The position numbers and the translations under genes were made by a program. From Oscillibacter valericigenes Sjm18-20 (lineage in GTDB: Bacteria > Bacillota > Clostridia > Oscillospirales > Oscillospiraceae), in assembly GCA_000283575.1 (NCBI GenBank), contig AP012044.1:744001-808000 (forward strand): a stretch of 64,000 bases of DNA. The letters are read 5' to 3'. The first letter of the stretch is position 1, and the number at the start of each line of letters is the position of its first letter. The notes under the pieces were generated by a model, which ran no database searches, was not told the origin of the DNA, and saw nothing but the letters and a program-made list of their open reading frames with translations. Below, piece by piece: positions 34,797 through 44,080 of the stretch.

Positions 34797-35396
34797 TCAC
34801 GTAGATAATAAGATGAGGATTGCCTTTTTTATTTGGCATTTTAGAACATCAAAGTTCAACTGTTCATGAGGGTATACGGACTTTTCCCTGCTTAAAGCGT
34901 CAACCAATGTGCAGCAAGCAAATACTTTTTCAAGTGAATTATCAGATATAACACCATTGTGAATGAGTATTTCAGTTATTTTTAAAGCATACGCATTTTC
35001 AAAATTGCAAAAATGACGGTTGATATCCTCATCTTCCAACATCATGATTCTCAACCGAGCCAGAGCTTGTTCTGACGTGCCAAATAAATCAATATAGAAT
35101 GCAATCCACTCATCAACAAAAACGGAGAGGTCCAACGGCTGCTGTAAACTCTTCAGCTTTTCAAATAAAAGATTTGAGAATGAACCGATATACTGGTCAA
35201 ATGCGGCAATATAAATGTCACGTTTGTCTTTGAAATAACTATACACTGCCCCGGTTGAGACCCCTGCATATTTTGAAATTTCTATTGTATTGGTCCCGTG
35301 GTAACCTTTTTCGCAGAAAAGCTTAAAACCGGCTTTTGCAATGATCTCCTTTGTTTCTATAGACCGTTTTTGTTTCGGCTCTCTTATCTCACTCAT
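34797..35396 (-). CDS. TetR-family regulator
   Basis: A 199-residue repressor: N-terminal HTH (ETKEIIAKAGFKLFCEKGYH; TIEISKYAGVSTGAVYSYFK) and a helical ligand/dimer domain. ATG at 35396 is chosen for GAGGTGGAATGG upstream. Divergent from a nitroreductase gene across 152 bases containing a clear promoter and a palindrome; it most likely represses that gene and itself. Confidence 0.9.
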   Translation of the reverse strand: MSEIREPKQKRSIETKEIIAKAGFKLFCEKGYHGTNTIEISKYAGVSTGAVYSYFKDKRDIYIAAFDQYIGSFSNLLFEKLKSLQQPLDLSVFVDEWIAFYIDLFGTSEQALARLRIMMLEDEDINRHFCNFENAYALKITEILIHNGVISDNSLEKVFACCTLVDALSREKSVYPHEQLNFDVLKCQIKKAILILLST

Positions 35397-35474
35397 CCAT
35401 TCCACCTCTTTTTTATAATTATACTTCTTCATTTCCATCAGGTCAACACAATGCGAATAAAACTTCACATTATA

Positions 35475-35519
35475 TTGACACGTCGGCATCATCATGATAA
35501 CATAAGAATACGAAGTATT
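35475..35519 (+). promoter_or_regulatory. Promoter and palindrome upstream of nitroreductase
   Basis: TTGACA (35475-35480), 17 bases, TAACAT (35498-35503), then the palindrome AATAC-GAA-GTATT (35507-35519) at the expected transcript start. Candidate operator for the divergent TetR protein. Confidence 0.6.
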
Positions 35520-35548
35520 ATTCACATTCGCAAAATGGAGGCTTATTT

Positions 35549-36076
35549 ATGGATTTTTTAGAATTGGCAAAACAGCGCTGTACCACGCGGGGATTTACAA
35601 CACAGAAAATATCAAAGCCTGATTTGGAACATATTTTATCCGCCGGACGTGTTGCCCCTACCGCCTGCAATAGGCAGCCACAAAAAATTGTTGTGGTTCA
35701 ACAGTCAGAGAATATAACAAAAGTTCAAAAAGCATATAACACCTTCGGGTCGCAGTGCGTACTTATAGTGTGTCAGGATAAAAGAAATGCCCTGATACGC
35801 CCCTTCGACGGAAAATGCTCAGGCGATTTGGATATCGGTATCATCTGCGATCATATGATGCTGGCGGCAAGGGAACTTAATATTGGGAGTGTAATGGTCG
35901 GATTGTTCGATCCGAATATTATCAGAAGAGAATTTGAGATACCGGAATACATAGAGCCTACAGCATTACTGATAATGGGATATCCGGAAAAAGGCTTTTT
36001 AAGTCCAGAACGCCATTCTACAGAAAGAAAACCGCTTACCGACACAGTTATGTACGAAAAATGCAGTGTTGAATGA
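35549..36076 (+). CDS. Nitroreductase-family oxidoreductase
   Basis: A 175-residue FMN-dependent nitroreductase-type enzyme, a little short for the family. RCTTRGFTTQKI at the start and the FMN-binding SAGRVAPTACNRQPQKI are typical, as are DHMMLAARELNIGSVMVG and ALLIMGYPEKG at the end. Acts in the cytoplasm on quinones or nitro compounds; substrate unknown. Strong GGAGG upstream; probably induced when the TetR protein is released. Confidence 0.9.
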   Translation: MDFLELAKQRCTTRGFTTQKISKPDLEHILSAGRVAPTACNRQPQKIVVVQQSENITKVQKAYNTFGSQCVLIVCQDKRNALIRPFDGKCSGDLDIGIICDHMMLAARELNIGSVMVGLFDPNIIRREFEIPEYIEPTALLIMGYPEKGFLSPERHSTERKPLTDTVMYEKCSVE

Positions 36077-36474
36077 GCATAAATTTTAATAAAAAAATGG
36101 GCGAACTTACTGAAAGATAAGGGCGCAAAGCTAAAGGGCCTAAAGTGCAAGCGCATGACGCCATATAGGATTGCGTACTAAACCTGCCCTCTCGGAAGGT
36201 TTTTCCTTATCGCTGACATTTCAATATTAAAAGGCGGTACCTGCCCAAAAAAACATAAGTTTGACGGGCCTGTTTCCATGCCTGAATAAGTAGTGTATCT
36301 CTCCAGACTATGCATTTGGAGGAATTTCCATGTATGCTAGATGTACATTGAATATCGGAATCGCTGCTAATCAGCGGTCGGGCCAAGTGGGCTGTTTTTC
36401 GCCAATTTTGCCCCGCCGCCGCTTGCCTCCCTATCCTTTCTTAAATTTCAAATCCTTCAGAAAGGACAGAACTT
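36077..36474. other. Intergenic, conjugative-element debris
   Basis: No supported gene. A frame starting at 36330 (MYARCTLNIGIAANQ) has a GGAGGAATTTCC before it but no recognisable content. Confidence 0.35.
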
Positions 36475-36564
36475 ATGGAGGTGTTTATCAAAATCGGCGG
36501 ACGAACTGTGCCCGTTGAAATCACGATAAAGGTTTACGAATATCTTGATCAGAGAATTTTTTGA
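36475..36564 (+). pseudogene. N-terminal scrap of a conjugative-element sigma-like protein
   Basis: MEVFIKIGGRTVPVEITIKV and YEYLDQ resemble the start of sigma-like HTH proteins carried by clostridial conjugative transposons; it stops after 29 codons. Confidence 0.4.
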
Positions 36565-36691
36565 AAATGGCCCCCCACGATACAAAGTTTTCGGGCTAAC
36601 CAAGTGAGGGCAATTTTTCCCTATCACACAAGGGAGAGGGACAGGCAGTATTACACTGTTCTGTCCCTCTTGTTGTTTGGAGGTTACGCCC

Positions 36692-36835
36692 ATGCCAATC
36701 ATCAATTTCAAAAAGTTTTATTATCCTTACTGCACAAAAGACCCCTTCATTGAAGTATCTGACGAAGTATCCGAAGCCTTGTTGAAGTAACAAGAATACC
36801 TATCAGAGCTGATCCTGCACGATTCTACTATCTAA
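36692..36835 (+). pseudogene. Sigma-70-like protein of a conjugative element, truncated
   Basis: After TTTGGAGG: MPIINFKKFYYPYCTKDPF and EVSDEVSEALLK, then TAA and a few more codons. This matches the N-terminus of the small sigma-like proteins of clostridial conjugative elements. Only the first 32 residues remain. Confidence 0.5.
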
Positions 36836-36848
36836 GTGTAGCATGACT

Positions 36849-37511
36849 AACGGTAACGGTAGCAGAGTTGCCTGCATTTCCCTTGGCATTGTTACCGAGG
36901 GAAGCTCCCTGTATCATCACTTTGACGTCGGCCTGTCCAATGCTGGCGATGGTTGGTATCCCAGTATGTAGGGGCGGGATTTTCTGACAAAGTGGAACCT
37001 CGGCGGCGCGATCTCTGATAAACCCAACCTGATCCACCGCAGCGACACTGATGTTCCTGTAGCGATTGCTCCCGGTGATACCCGTGTGATCATCCCCAGC
37101 ACTGCCATCGTTACCATGCTCGTTGAAGTTGGCAGGACCAGTTCCGTGGACTGGATGCGTGCAACTTTCTCTCACAGTGGCAAGATTGGTAAAATCGCAA
37201 TCAATGTGCCTCGGAGCACGCTGTTCCCAAATTACTCCGCAACATATCCGAACACCCGGTTCAACCGTTTCATGTCCCTGATTCCCTCCAACAACAGCTA
37301 TACCGGTGATATTCGTGACTACTCTAAAATGGAAGGCTTTATAGAGAACCTTAAGATCGGCTCCAGCAGCTGGGGTGCGACCAACCTCCAGCATGTTTGA
37401 AATGTTCAGGACGAGAACATCCCCACAATCCGCATTTCTACTCTGGCGCACTCTGACGGTGTATCTAACATGGATCATGCGGTTATCTATCAAACTTATA
37501 CGGCTCACTAA
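36849..37511 (+). pseudogene. Unidentified gene with two in-frame stops
   Basis: A 220-codon frame broken by TAG near 36978 and TGA near 37398. Readable segments: LGIVTEGSSLYHHFDVGLSN; GGAISDKPNLIHRSDTDVPV; RSTLFPNYSATYPNTRFNRF; DHAVIYQTYTAH. Beta-rich, no signal peptide retained; looks like the C-terminal part of a larger surface or phage-like protein. Family not recognised. Confidence 0.5.
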
Positions 37512-37534
37512 GATCAAAAGCAGATGAAAACTGA

Positions 37535-37572
37535 CGATAACCTCTCCGCTGAAAGCAGCGGAGAGGTTATCG
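37535..37572. terminator. Strong bidirectional terminator
   Basis: 17-bp perfect stem CGATAACCTCTCCGCTG / CAGCGGAGAGGTTATCG, loop AAAG, placed between two convergent genes. Confidence 0.8.
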
Positions 37573-37625
37573 TTTATAAATCCGCCGCGCAGGCTTCACG
37601 AAAGATTCTAAAATTTAAACCCCGT

Positions 37626-38846
37626 TTACCACTGGCTAATCATCGGAAACTGCTCGATTCTGTCCTGAATGCCCGCCCAATCAATTTTCGAAAAGCTTGC
37701 GGATACACGTAGCTCGTTATGGGCTTTGACCGCCGCGTCTCCAATAGCTTGGCCGTACCCTTCTGCTTGTCCAAATTCGTCATAGCCCATCGTGTTTCCA
37801 TAATAGGCTTCAAGTTTCTCACCGTACAGTGAAAGGCTATCCTGCCAATACCAGTAGTCTGCAGAGAGCCCTTTGTAGCCGGCTTTCACCTGAGCGGAGG
37901 CAAGGAGTGTGGCGCGTTCGGAGTCCGTAATTGCAATCCCAAGAGAATTTGCCAGTATTTCGGGGGCAACGTAATTGTGACAGAATGCCAGAAGCCTCGC
38001 ATTTTGAAGATATTCCGGATCAAGTGTTGAATCTCGACCTTTTAAACTCGGAATAGGGGGGGCACTCAAATCGATGGCGCACTGTTCGACCGTATAACTC
38101 TTCCCCGCGGTCGAAAACAAAACGGTATCTGGACTCATCTGAAGGACGTCTCTGCAAAGGTCAAATGACTTGAAGGTAAAGGTGAGTCTCTGGGCCGGAT
38201 CAATGATCCTGGCAAGCATGGCGGCGGCTTGGCCGCGATTCAAGGTTCCGTTTCCATTGAAACTTCCGTAATCATCCACACCGTTCACAATACCTGCATT
38301 GTAAAAGGAGATAATTACGGGGCCGAAAGCGTCAGGAACAGTTGTCACATGATTGATAGACGGAAGCACCGTGCCGGAGATGTCCAGTGCAGAAACAAGT
38401 GTCTCAACAAATACGGTTCGCGAGCAGGGATCTGATGGATTCTGATCCAGTTCATACTCCAAATCTTCCGGCAGGGACTTTCCCGCATTCTTAGCAGCAA
38501 CAGAAAAAGCCTGATAAGCGGGGATATACCACGCTTCATTCTGCGTCGCCTTGCGGAAAGTCCCCGTTCTGCCGTCAAGGATATTCTGAAGTCTGGATGA
38601 GATTATGGTAATTTGAGCATATGTTAATGGCGTTGATGGAGAAAAGCTGCTTACAGAAGTTCCCTCCATCAGGCTGGTTTGGTAGCAGATGTCAATATTG
38701 TCCGAACACCAAATGTTTTGGGCGTCTTGAAAGGTGTTATGGTTTGTTCGGAAACGCGAGATGAGCAAGTTGTCCTTCCCGGATGCCACGCAAGTCATAA
38801 GAAAGCACATTGCAAGCCCAATGCTTAAAACGCGAATTGCTTTCAT
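37626..38846 (-). CDS. SLH-domain protein with a SurA-like C-terminal part
   Basis: A 406-residue exported protein: signal sequence MKAIRVLSIGLAMCFLMTCV, then three SLH-like repeats (about residues 40-225; third repeat GIVNGVDDYGSFNGNGTLNR, GQAAAMLARII). The C-terminal 170 residues are helical (TVLFSTAGKSYTVEQCAIDL; YVAPEILANSLGIAITDSER; ASAQVKAGYKGLSADYWYW), resembling the N-terminal helical domain of SurA/PrsA foldases without a visible parvulin core. Possibly a wall-anchored chaperone; that role is inferred from fold pattern only. Confidence 0.75.
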   Translation of the reverse strand: MKAIRVLSIGLAMCFLMTCVASGKDNLLISRFRTNHNTFQDAQNIWCSDNIDICYQTSLMEGTSVSSFSPSTPLTYAQITIISSRLQNILDGRTGTFRKATQNEAWYIPAYQAFSVAAKNAGKSLPEDLEYELDQNPSDPCSRTVFVETLVSALDISGTVLPSINHVTTVPDAFGPVIISFYNAGIVNGVDDYGSFNGNGTLNRGQAAAMLARIIDPAQRLTFTFKSFDLCRDVLQMSPDTVLFSTAGKSYTVEQCAIDLSAPPIPSLKGRDSTLDPEYLQNARLLAFCHNYVAPEILANSLGIAITDSERATLLASAQVKAGYKGLSADYWYWQDSLSLYGEKLEAYYGNTMGYDEFGQAEGYGQAIGDAAVKAHNELRVSASFSKIDWAGIQDRIEQFPMISQW

Positions 38847-38999
38847 GATCAGTCCCCATTTATCAAAGAATCGGCTTTCACTAAAAACCCACGAAGGTGT
38901 TACATATTTTATTTATTTCCCGGCAGAGCTGATCTTAAGACCAGCACTGTAAAGAGTCAAGTAAAAGGTACCAATTTTCGCCACAAAGTATACCAGCCG

Positions 39000-39743
39000 T
39001 TAAGAATCTCCTGTAATAGACTGGTGGTGTTCCAAGCGGTAGCTGTTGCCGGTCATATTAATAATCTCGCAGTGGTGGATGAGTCGGTCCAGAATAGCAG
39101 TTGTAATAGTAGCATCGCCGAGAAAATCGGCCCACTCATCAAAGCCCTTGTTTGAGGTAATAATCAGCGATGTCTTCTCGGCCATTGCAGAAACAAAGCT
39201 AAAAAACAGATTTGCTTCTCCTGGCGTCAGTGGCATAAATCCAACCTCGTCCACAACAATCAGAGCTGCTTTACGCAGGTATTCCAGTCGCCGTTTGCTG
39301 GAACCTGAGATTTCAGCGGTTTTCAGAATGGTCATCAAATTATTCAGGGACTCAAAAGCTACGGAATACCCCAGATCAAGCCCTTGTACTACCAAGGAAA
39401 GGGCCAGGTGAGTTTTGCCAACGCCGGGAGGACCGAGAAAGCAAATGTTGTATGCCTGTTCCACCCAAGTCATATCACTGAGCCGGAGCATCTGTTCTTT
39501 CGAAACACTGCGTTGAAAACCAAAATCAAAAGAATTCAATGCTTTTTCTGCCGGAAGATTTGCACGCTTTCTACGGAGTAAATTTTGTTTCAGAATCCGC
39601 AGCCGCTGTTCTTCCAGAAGAAACAGTTCAATACATTCCAAGGGGGACAGGCTGTTCTTTCCGGCAAACACAGCATCAAAATCAACAGGAGCAATGCGTA
39701 AATCAGACAGCAGGTTATTTACCCGTTCCAATGGTGTCAGCAT
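39000..39743 (-). CDS. istB: IS21 helper ATPase IstB, element 2
   Basis: A 247-residue AAA+ ATPase: Walker [10 protein letters not shown] near residue 104, Walker [13 protein letters not shown] near 165, TSNKGFDEW sensor segment. Start overlaps the istA stop (TGATG). Clearly diverged from IstB of element 1. Confidence 0.94.
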   Translation of the reverse strand: MLTPLERVNNLLSDLRIAPVDFDAVFAGKNSLSPLECIELFLLEEQRLRILKQNLLRRKRANLPAEKALNSFDFGFQRSVSKEQMLRLSDMTWVEQAYNICFLGPPGVGKTHLALSLVVQGLDLGYSVAFESLNNLMTILKTAEISGSSKRRLEYLRKAALIVVDEVGFMPLTPGEANLFFSFVSAMAEKTSLIITSNKGFDEWADFLGDATITTAILDRLIHHCEIINMTGNSYRLEHHQSITGDS

Positions 39744-41257
39744 CAGCGAGTCCCCACTTTCCCATAGACAGCAAGGGGTCGCTTCTGCGTGGTTACATGG
39801 TACTTTGCGTCATCTACTGGCAGCACAGTAACCTTTGGGGCCACGGTATCCGCTACCAGCATCATCTGGTGTTCCAGGTAATCCTTCATAGTATTGGCAC
39901 TGTAAATCTTACTGTACTGGCAAAAATCAATTGCCTTTAGAGATGCCTCCAGACCATGTTGGTCCAGCAGGGATTGAATCAAGCGGAATTGATCTCTGGC
40001 ATAACGGGATTTTTCAGTCCGTATCGTCTGTAAAAACGAGGTGGCCTTGCCACCCATTTGAGCATCAAGGTCCTCTTGGATCTTGTCTAGAGCTGTAGTG
40101 CGGTCTCGCCTGTGGTTTGTACTTTGTATTAAAAGCCCACGCCCACTGGAGATGCGGTGCTCGCAGATTGGCTCACCGAAAATTGTCTGGATGTAGAGGA
40201 TGCCATCTTTTGTGTCAAGCCTCACTTCCGGCTGCGTATTGTAAGTGCCAAGCGGTACGGAATAGCGGTTGCTGTCGTAGATAATCGTGTTGTCTTTTCG
40301 GACAGTACGATGGATACGGGGGCTTTGAGCTTGGTCGTAGATTGTCAAGGGCCGCAGATATTCACATTCCTCTTTGAAAACCTCAGCAGGAATCAGTTTG
40401 GTTGTTCCGTGTACCTTTGCGTTAGCTGTACGTTCCAGCCATTCCAGACAACAGCCATTGAGAATACCATCATCCGTATAAAGTCGGTTACTCAGGAAAT
40501 TGCCCTTAATGTACTTTACGGTATTCTCGATTTTGCCCTTGCTCTCGGGATCTGCACCACGGCACATGTAAATTGCCGTTTTGCAATCTTGCCGGAATTT
40601 TTCAAATTCATAAGTGAAGATAATGTCTCCAGAGTTCTCGCTTACGCACACAATGCTGTCCTGGTCAAAGACCATTTCTTTTGGCATTCCACCAAAATAT
40701 TGGAAACAGTTGTGACAAATTTTTACCAAGTCTACTGCCGTAAAGGGCCGGCTTTGCAATTCAGCGTATTTGTATCGGGAACGGGATAGCAGAAACGCTG
40801 CTACATAAACCTTGGTCCAGCCGCCATCAACATTTTTCAGCGTTGCCTGTCCAAAATCAACCTGTACCTGCTGCCCCATCGGCAACTCTGGCACCGCCTC
40901 ATAATCGCGAGGATTCGGATGCTTTAAAAGGCCATAATCCTCTCGGAGTGCCTTTACATACCGAGATACCGTCCTATCACTGAAAGATTCGTTGTAATAT
41001 TCTTTCAGCCAGTCGCACACCTGTGCTGCGGTGAGCGTGGGATATTCTCGCAGCCAGCTTGTAATTTGGCTTTGGTACTTATTCAAAAGCTTTTCCCGGC
41101 AGGTATTCTGAAAGCTATTTTCATAATCGGATATTGGCATCTTCCAATACCGCTTCACTGTTTTTCGGTTTATTCCCAGCGTTCTGGCCACTGCACGCTG
41201 CGTAAAGCCGGATTCCTGCATCTGCTGGATTTTACTGTACACGTTATACCCCTTCAT
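39743..41257 (-). CDS. istA: IS21 transposase IstA, element 2
   Basis: A 504-residue DDE transposase: [35 protein letters not shown] (first Asp), MVFDQDSIV (second Asp), [18 protein letters not shown] (Glu). Intact. ATG at 41257 chosen because AAAGGG lies nine bases upstream; an in-frame ATG at 41293 has no ribosome site. The only complete IS21 in the window, so likely the active one. Confidence 0.93.
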   Translation of the reverse strand: MKGYNVYSKIQQMQESGFTQRAVARTLGINRKTVKRYWKMPISDYENSFQNTCREKLLNKYQSQITSWLREYPTLTAAQVCDWLKEYYNESFSDRTVSRYVKALREDYGLLKHPNPRDYEAVPELPMGQQVQVDFGQATLKNVDGGWTKVYVAAFLLSRSRYKYAELQSRPFTAVDLVKICHNCFQYFGGMPKEMVFDQDSIVCVSENSGDIIFTYEFEKFRQDCKTAIYMCRGADPESKGKIENTVKYIKGNFLSNRLYTDDGILNGCCLEWLERTANAKVHGTTKLIPAEVFKEECEYLRPLTIYDQAQSPRIHRTVRKDNTIIYDSNRYSVPLGTYNTQPEVRLDTKDGILYIQTIFGEPICEHRISSGRGLLIQSTNHRRDRTTALDKIQEDLDAQMGGKATSFLQTIRTEKSRYARDQFRLIQSLLDQHGLEASLKAIDFCQYSKIYSANTMKDYLEHQMMLVADTVAPKVTVLPVDDAKYHVTTQKRPLAVYGKVGTR

Positions 41258-41443
41258 TTCCTCACGCCCTTTCGTCTGGTATGGTTCAATCATATCAAAC
41301 GATCTGCCTCAAATTAAGTGGTATACTTCGTGGCGAAAGTGGCCCAGTTCAGATGGCGAGAATTGGCCCCTTCTTAGTGGCCGAAATTGGTATACTTTAT
41401 CTTACTGCTTACACCTGCCCCCCAAATCCGACCACTTGGAATG

Positions 41444-42283
41444 TTAGTAATCACCTGAGATTTTAAGGGCGTATTCTTCAGGGGTCAAGTTGCCAAGAGA
41501 TGAGTGAGGCCTGAGTTTGTTGTACTCCAACCGCCATTCTTCGATAATACTCTTTGCTTCTGACAGACTGGAAAACCAGTTTTGATTGAGGCATTCATCT
41601 CTTAATTTGCCATTGAAACTTTCAATATACCCGTTTTGTGTCGGGCAGCCAGGATCGGTAAAGATGTGTTCCACTTTGTGATCGTACGCCCAGGCATTCA
41701 TTACATTACTGGTAAATTCAGAGCCGTTATCGGTCAGAATTTCTTTCAGCAGCCCCCGGAACAAGGCGATCCGGTTTAGAACAGCCGATACCCTCCGCCC
41801 GGAGAGAGAGCTATCCACTTCAAGAGCCAGACATTCCCGCGTCACTTCATCAATTACGGTCAGAACGCGAATGTTTGAGCCATATCTGGTTCTGTCGCTG
41901 ACAAAATCCATCGACCAGCGAGCATTCATTTCTTTTGCGGTGCGTTCCGGCATGCCGCGCTTTTCATATTTCTTCTTTTTGCTTCGCTTCTGAAGGGTTA
42001 ATCCTGCATCCTTGTAAAGCCTGTATGTTTTTTTGTGGTTAATCTCAAAGCCTTCGCGCAGAAGCATGACATGTAACCGGCGATAACCAAATCGTTTCCA
42101 GCGCACCGAAAGTGCCTTCAGCCGTTCTGTTACCAAAGTATCCCCGCTTTTATCGGTCGGCTTGTATCGTTTGCCGTTCTGGCTGATCCCCATTAGCCTG
42201 CACGCGCGGCGCTCGCTGATTTCATAGCATTCCTGTACTCCGGCTGCTATTTTGCGTTTTACGGCAGGCTTCAGACGTTTTTT
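41444..42283 (-). CDS. IS3-B copy 3 OrfB transposase
   Basis: Intact DDE transposase. The N-terminal third nearly equals copy 2 and the centre equals copies 1 and 2 apart from Leu for Pro (GLLKEIL). The C-terminal third is diverged (PGCPTQNGYIE; NQNWFSSLSEAKSIIEEW). One catalytic end is damaged, so the copy may not transpose. Confidence 0.9.
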   Translation of the reverse strand, partial: KKRLKPAVKRKIAAGVQECYEISERRACRLMGISQNGKRYKPTDKSGDTLVTERLKALSVRWKRFGYRRLHVMLLREGFEINHKKTYRLYKDAGLTLQKRSKKKKYEKRGMPERTAKEMNARWSMDFVSDRTRYGSNIRVLTVIDEVTRECLALEVDSSLSGRRVSAVLNRIALFRGLLKEILTDNGSEFTSNVMNAWAYDHKVEHIFTDPGCPTQNGYIESFNGKLRDECLNQNWFSSLSEAKSIIEEWRLEYNKLRPHSSLGNLTPEEYALKISGDY

Positions 42284-42534
42284 GAAAGCACGTCCTTTAA
42301 TATCTTATTATCCAAAGACAAGTCGGCGACCATTTCTTTCAGCCGACGGTTTTCTTCTTCAAGCTGTTTCAGACGCTTGGCTTCACTAACGTCCATGCCG
42401 CCATATTTGCTTTTCCAACGGTAAAAAGTCTGTTCTGTGATATTGTACTCACGGACAATATCCACTGCCTTCTTGCCACCCTCGTGCTCCTTGAGAATCT
42501 TGATGATCTGTTCTTCTGTAAACCTTACCTTCAT
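42271..42534 (-). CDS. IS3-B copy 3 OrfA
   Basis: 87-residue HTH/leucine-zipper protein, identical in sequence to copy 2 OrfA. Slippery A-AAA-AAC at 42277-42283. Confidence 0.9.
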   Translation of the reverse strand: MKVRFTEEQIIKILKEHEGGKKAVDIVREYNITEQTFYRWKSKYGGMDVSEAKRLKQLEEENRRLKEMVADLSLDNKILKDVLSKNV

Positions 42535-42611
42535 GTCAATCACTCCATTTTTTCTATTGTAGCATATCGTGACTAACATTCCTATTGACGAAGTTTTTCG
42601 GGTTCAGGTCA

Positions 42612-43775
42612 TCATCATGCTGCTACCTGAGTAGCTATCGGATTCGCAATACGGGTGTCACGAGATGGGAAGCCATAAGAACTGCGATGAATGATGCTAA
42701 GATTTTTTTATAATAAATACCTCCTTTATGTTTTTCACTGATAAAAACAACAAAGGAGGCATTATGCAACAGCAAAATAAATATTAATTTATAAATTTTA
42801 CGTTCTCGGCTACTTTTATAGCTTCGTCAGCAGATGCTTGCCCCTGAACAACAAACAGATGTCCAACCATTTTCCATACCACTGTGGTGGTGGAGCCCTT
42901 CTCGGATAATGTACCGTCATGTCCGTTAATTTTATCGTTTTAATAAGAGCGGCATCTTCCGTGTCGATCGATAAACTGCTGTTGGATTCATATTCAGTAA
43001 ATATAATTTTGGAAGAATCGGCATTTTCAAGAACATTTTTTTAGGGAATCGGAAGAGGACATTTCCGTAACCCCTCCGGCATATAACTAGGAACATATGC
43101 ATTGGTCCAATTCTTCTAACTGAATAAACAATATATGTAGTGAGTTTGCAACTCTGAAAATTTCGAATCAACGAAACTTTTTCAATTAGTTCGAAAAATA
43201 CATCATCTATTAGGTCCTCAAGGTTATTTTTTCTATGCGTGATATTGAAAATATTTTTGCGCGCAAGATTGTAGTAGTTACTCTCCCAACCTTCGGTTTA
43301 CACATTAATTATATATCAACTGCGCGTTGCCGTAAACCGATTCTATATCTGTAGAACACGGTCTTTAGTGCTCTAATAAGCTGTTCAGAATAAGACGGAG
43401 GCTCTCCCGCCCATTCTTCTTTAAAGAACGATAGTTCGTTACTACATTGGCTTCTTCTTCGCCTAGATCAAATTGTTCAACTCTCTCCGGCTTGCTCGGA
43501 ATAACGGTATTACCAACCAAATAATCAATGGAGGTACCGAAAAAGTTTGCAAGCAGTTTAAAGTTTTAATATCCGGCTCATAAATGCCGTTCTCGTAACT
43601 GTATATCTTTTGCTGAGTGGAACCAACGGCGTTTGCCAGTGCTTGTTGACTAATTCGGCATTCTAAGTTTTTTTAAATTATCCAAAAGAACACCCCTAGA
43701 TTCATTTTAACAAGGTTCACATGTAAAAGATAAAACGCATTTCTTGTTATTCACTACGTGGAAAACAGGTTATAT
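42612..43775 (-). pseudogene. Decayed duplicate of sigma cassette 1
   Basis: Base-by-base homologous to 14502-16485 but shortened and broken. Contents leftward: XRE remnant (about 43675-43375, with indels in the HTH), promoter with inverted repeat, sigma remnant (about 43260-43115), anti-sigma remnant (about 43105-42787), exported-peptide remnant without ATG (about 42715-42630). Two deletions, of about 750 bp (sigma into anti-sigma) and about 85 bp (sigma start), plus indels destroy every frame. Confidence 0.85.
43301..43340 (-). promoter_or_regulatory. Promoter in inverted repeat, decayed sigma cassette
   Basis: Read leftward: TTTACG (43331-43336), 17 bases, TATAAT (43308-43313), with CGGTTTAC and GTAAACCG arms, exactly as at 16008-16052 although the intervening bases differ at many positions. 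Confidence 0.6.
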
Positions 43776-44080
43776 AATAAAAGAAAAGCGGGTACAGCCG
43801 TAAACTGAATTTGGAAATTGAGGTTTGTGTAGCAAATGTTATAAATCCATGTTGCATTTTGTGGTGATAGCTGTTTTTAATATTGTAAATGTCAAAGTCA
43901 GCTTACGTGATCTGAGCAAGGGGAGAAAGTGTATAAGTCAGGCGAATATGGCTGTCTACAAGACCGGTTTATAGTATTGGTATTTTACTGGCAGAGATAT
44001 ACTACAAATCTCAAGGATGATAATGTATGGCAAAGCACCTTGCTATAAAATTATTTCAAAAGCGGGAGGGCCAAAAGCAG
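43776..44080. other. Upstream region of the RCC1 lipoprotein
   Basis: AT-rich, no gene seen. An in-frame ATG at 44027 exists, but the signal peptide starts at 44081. Confidence 0.4.

Larger units (their letters stand above)
38948..41413 (-). mobile_element. IS21-family element 2
   Basis: 2466 bp with TGTAA-starting inverted ends and repeated internal motifs (TATACC-AATTT-CG-CCAC and variants near both ends), as usual in IS21. Carries intact istA and istB on the minus strand. Its right end runs directly into IS3-B copy 3, which has lost its terminal TGA. Confidence 0.88.
41411..42611 (-). mobile_element. IS3-family element, type B, copy 3
   Basis: 1201 bp by position, minus strand. The right end GGGTTCAGGTCA is normal. 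The left end reads ACACCTGCCCC where copy 1 has TGACCTGCCCC, because the neighbouring IS21 end occupies 41411-41413. Flanked on the right by a decayed duplicate of sigma cassette 1. Confidence 0.88.

Noticed and set aside
40157-40789. 210-codon plus-strand frame inside IS21 element 2
   Set aside because: Antisense of istA, no independent signal.
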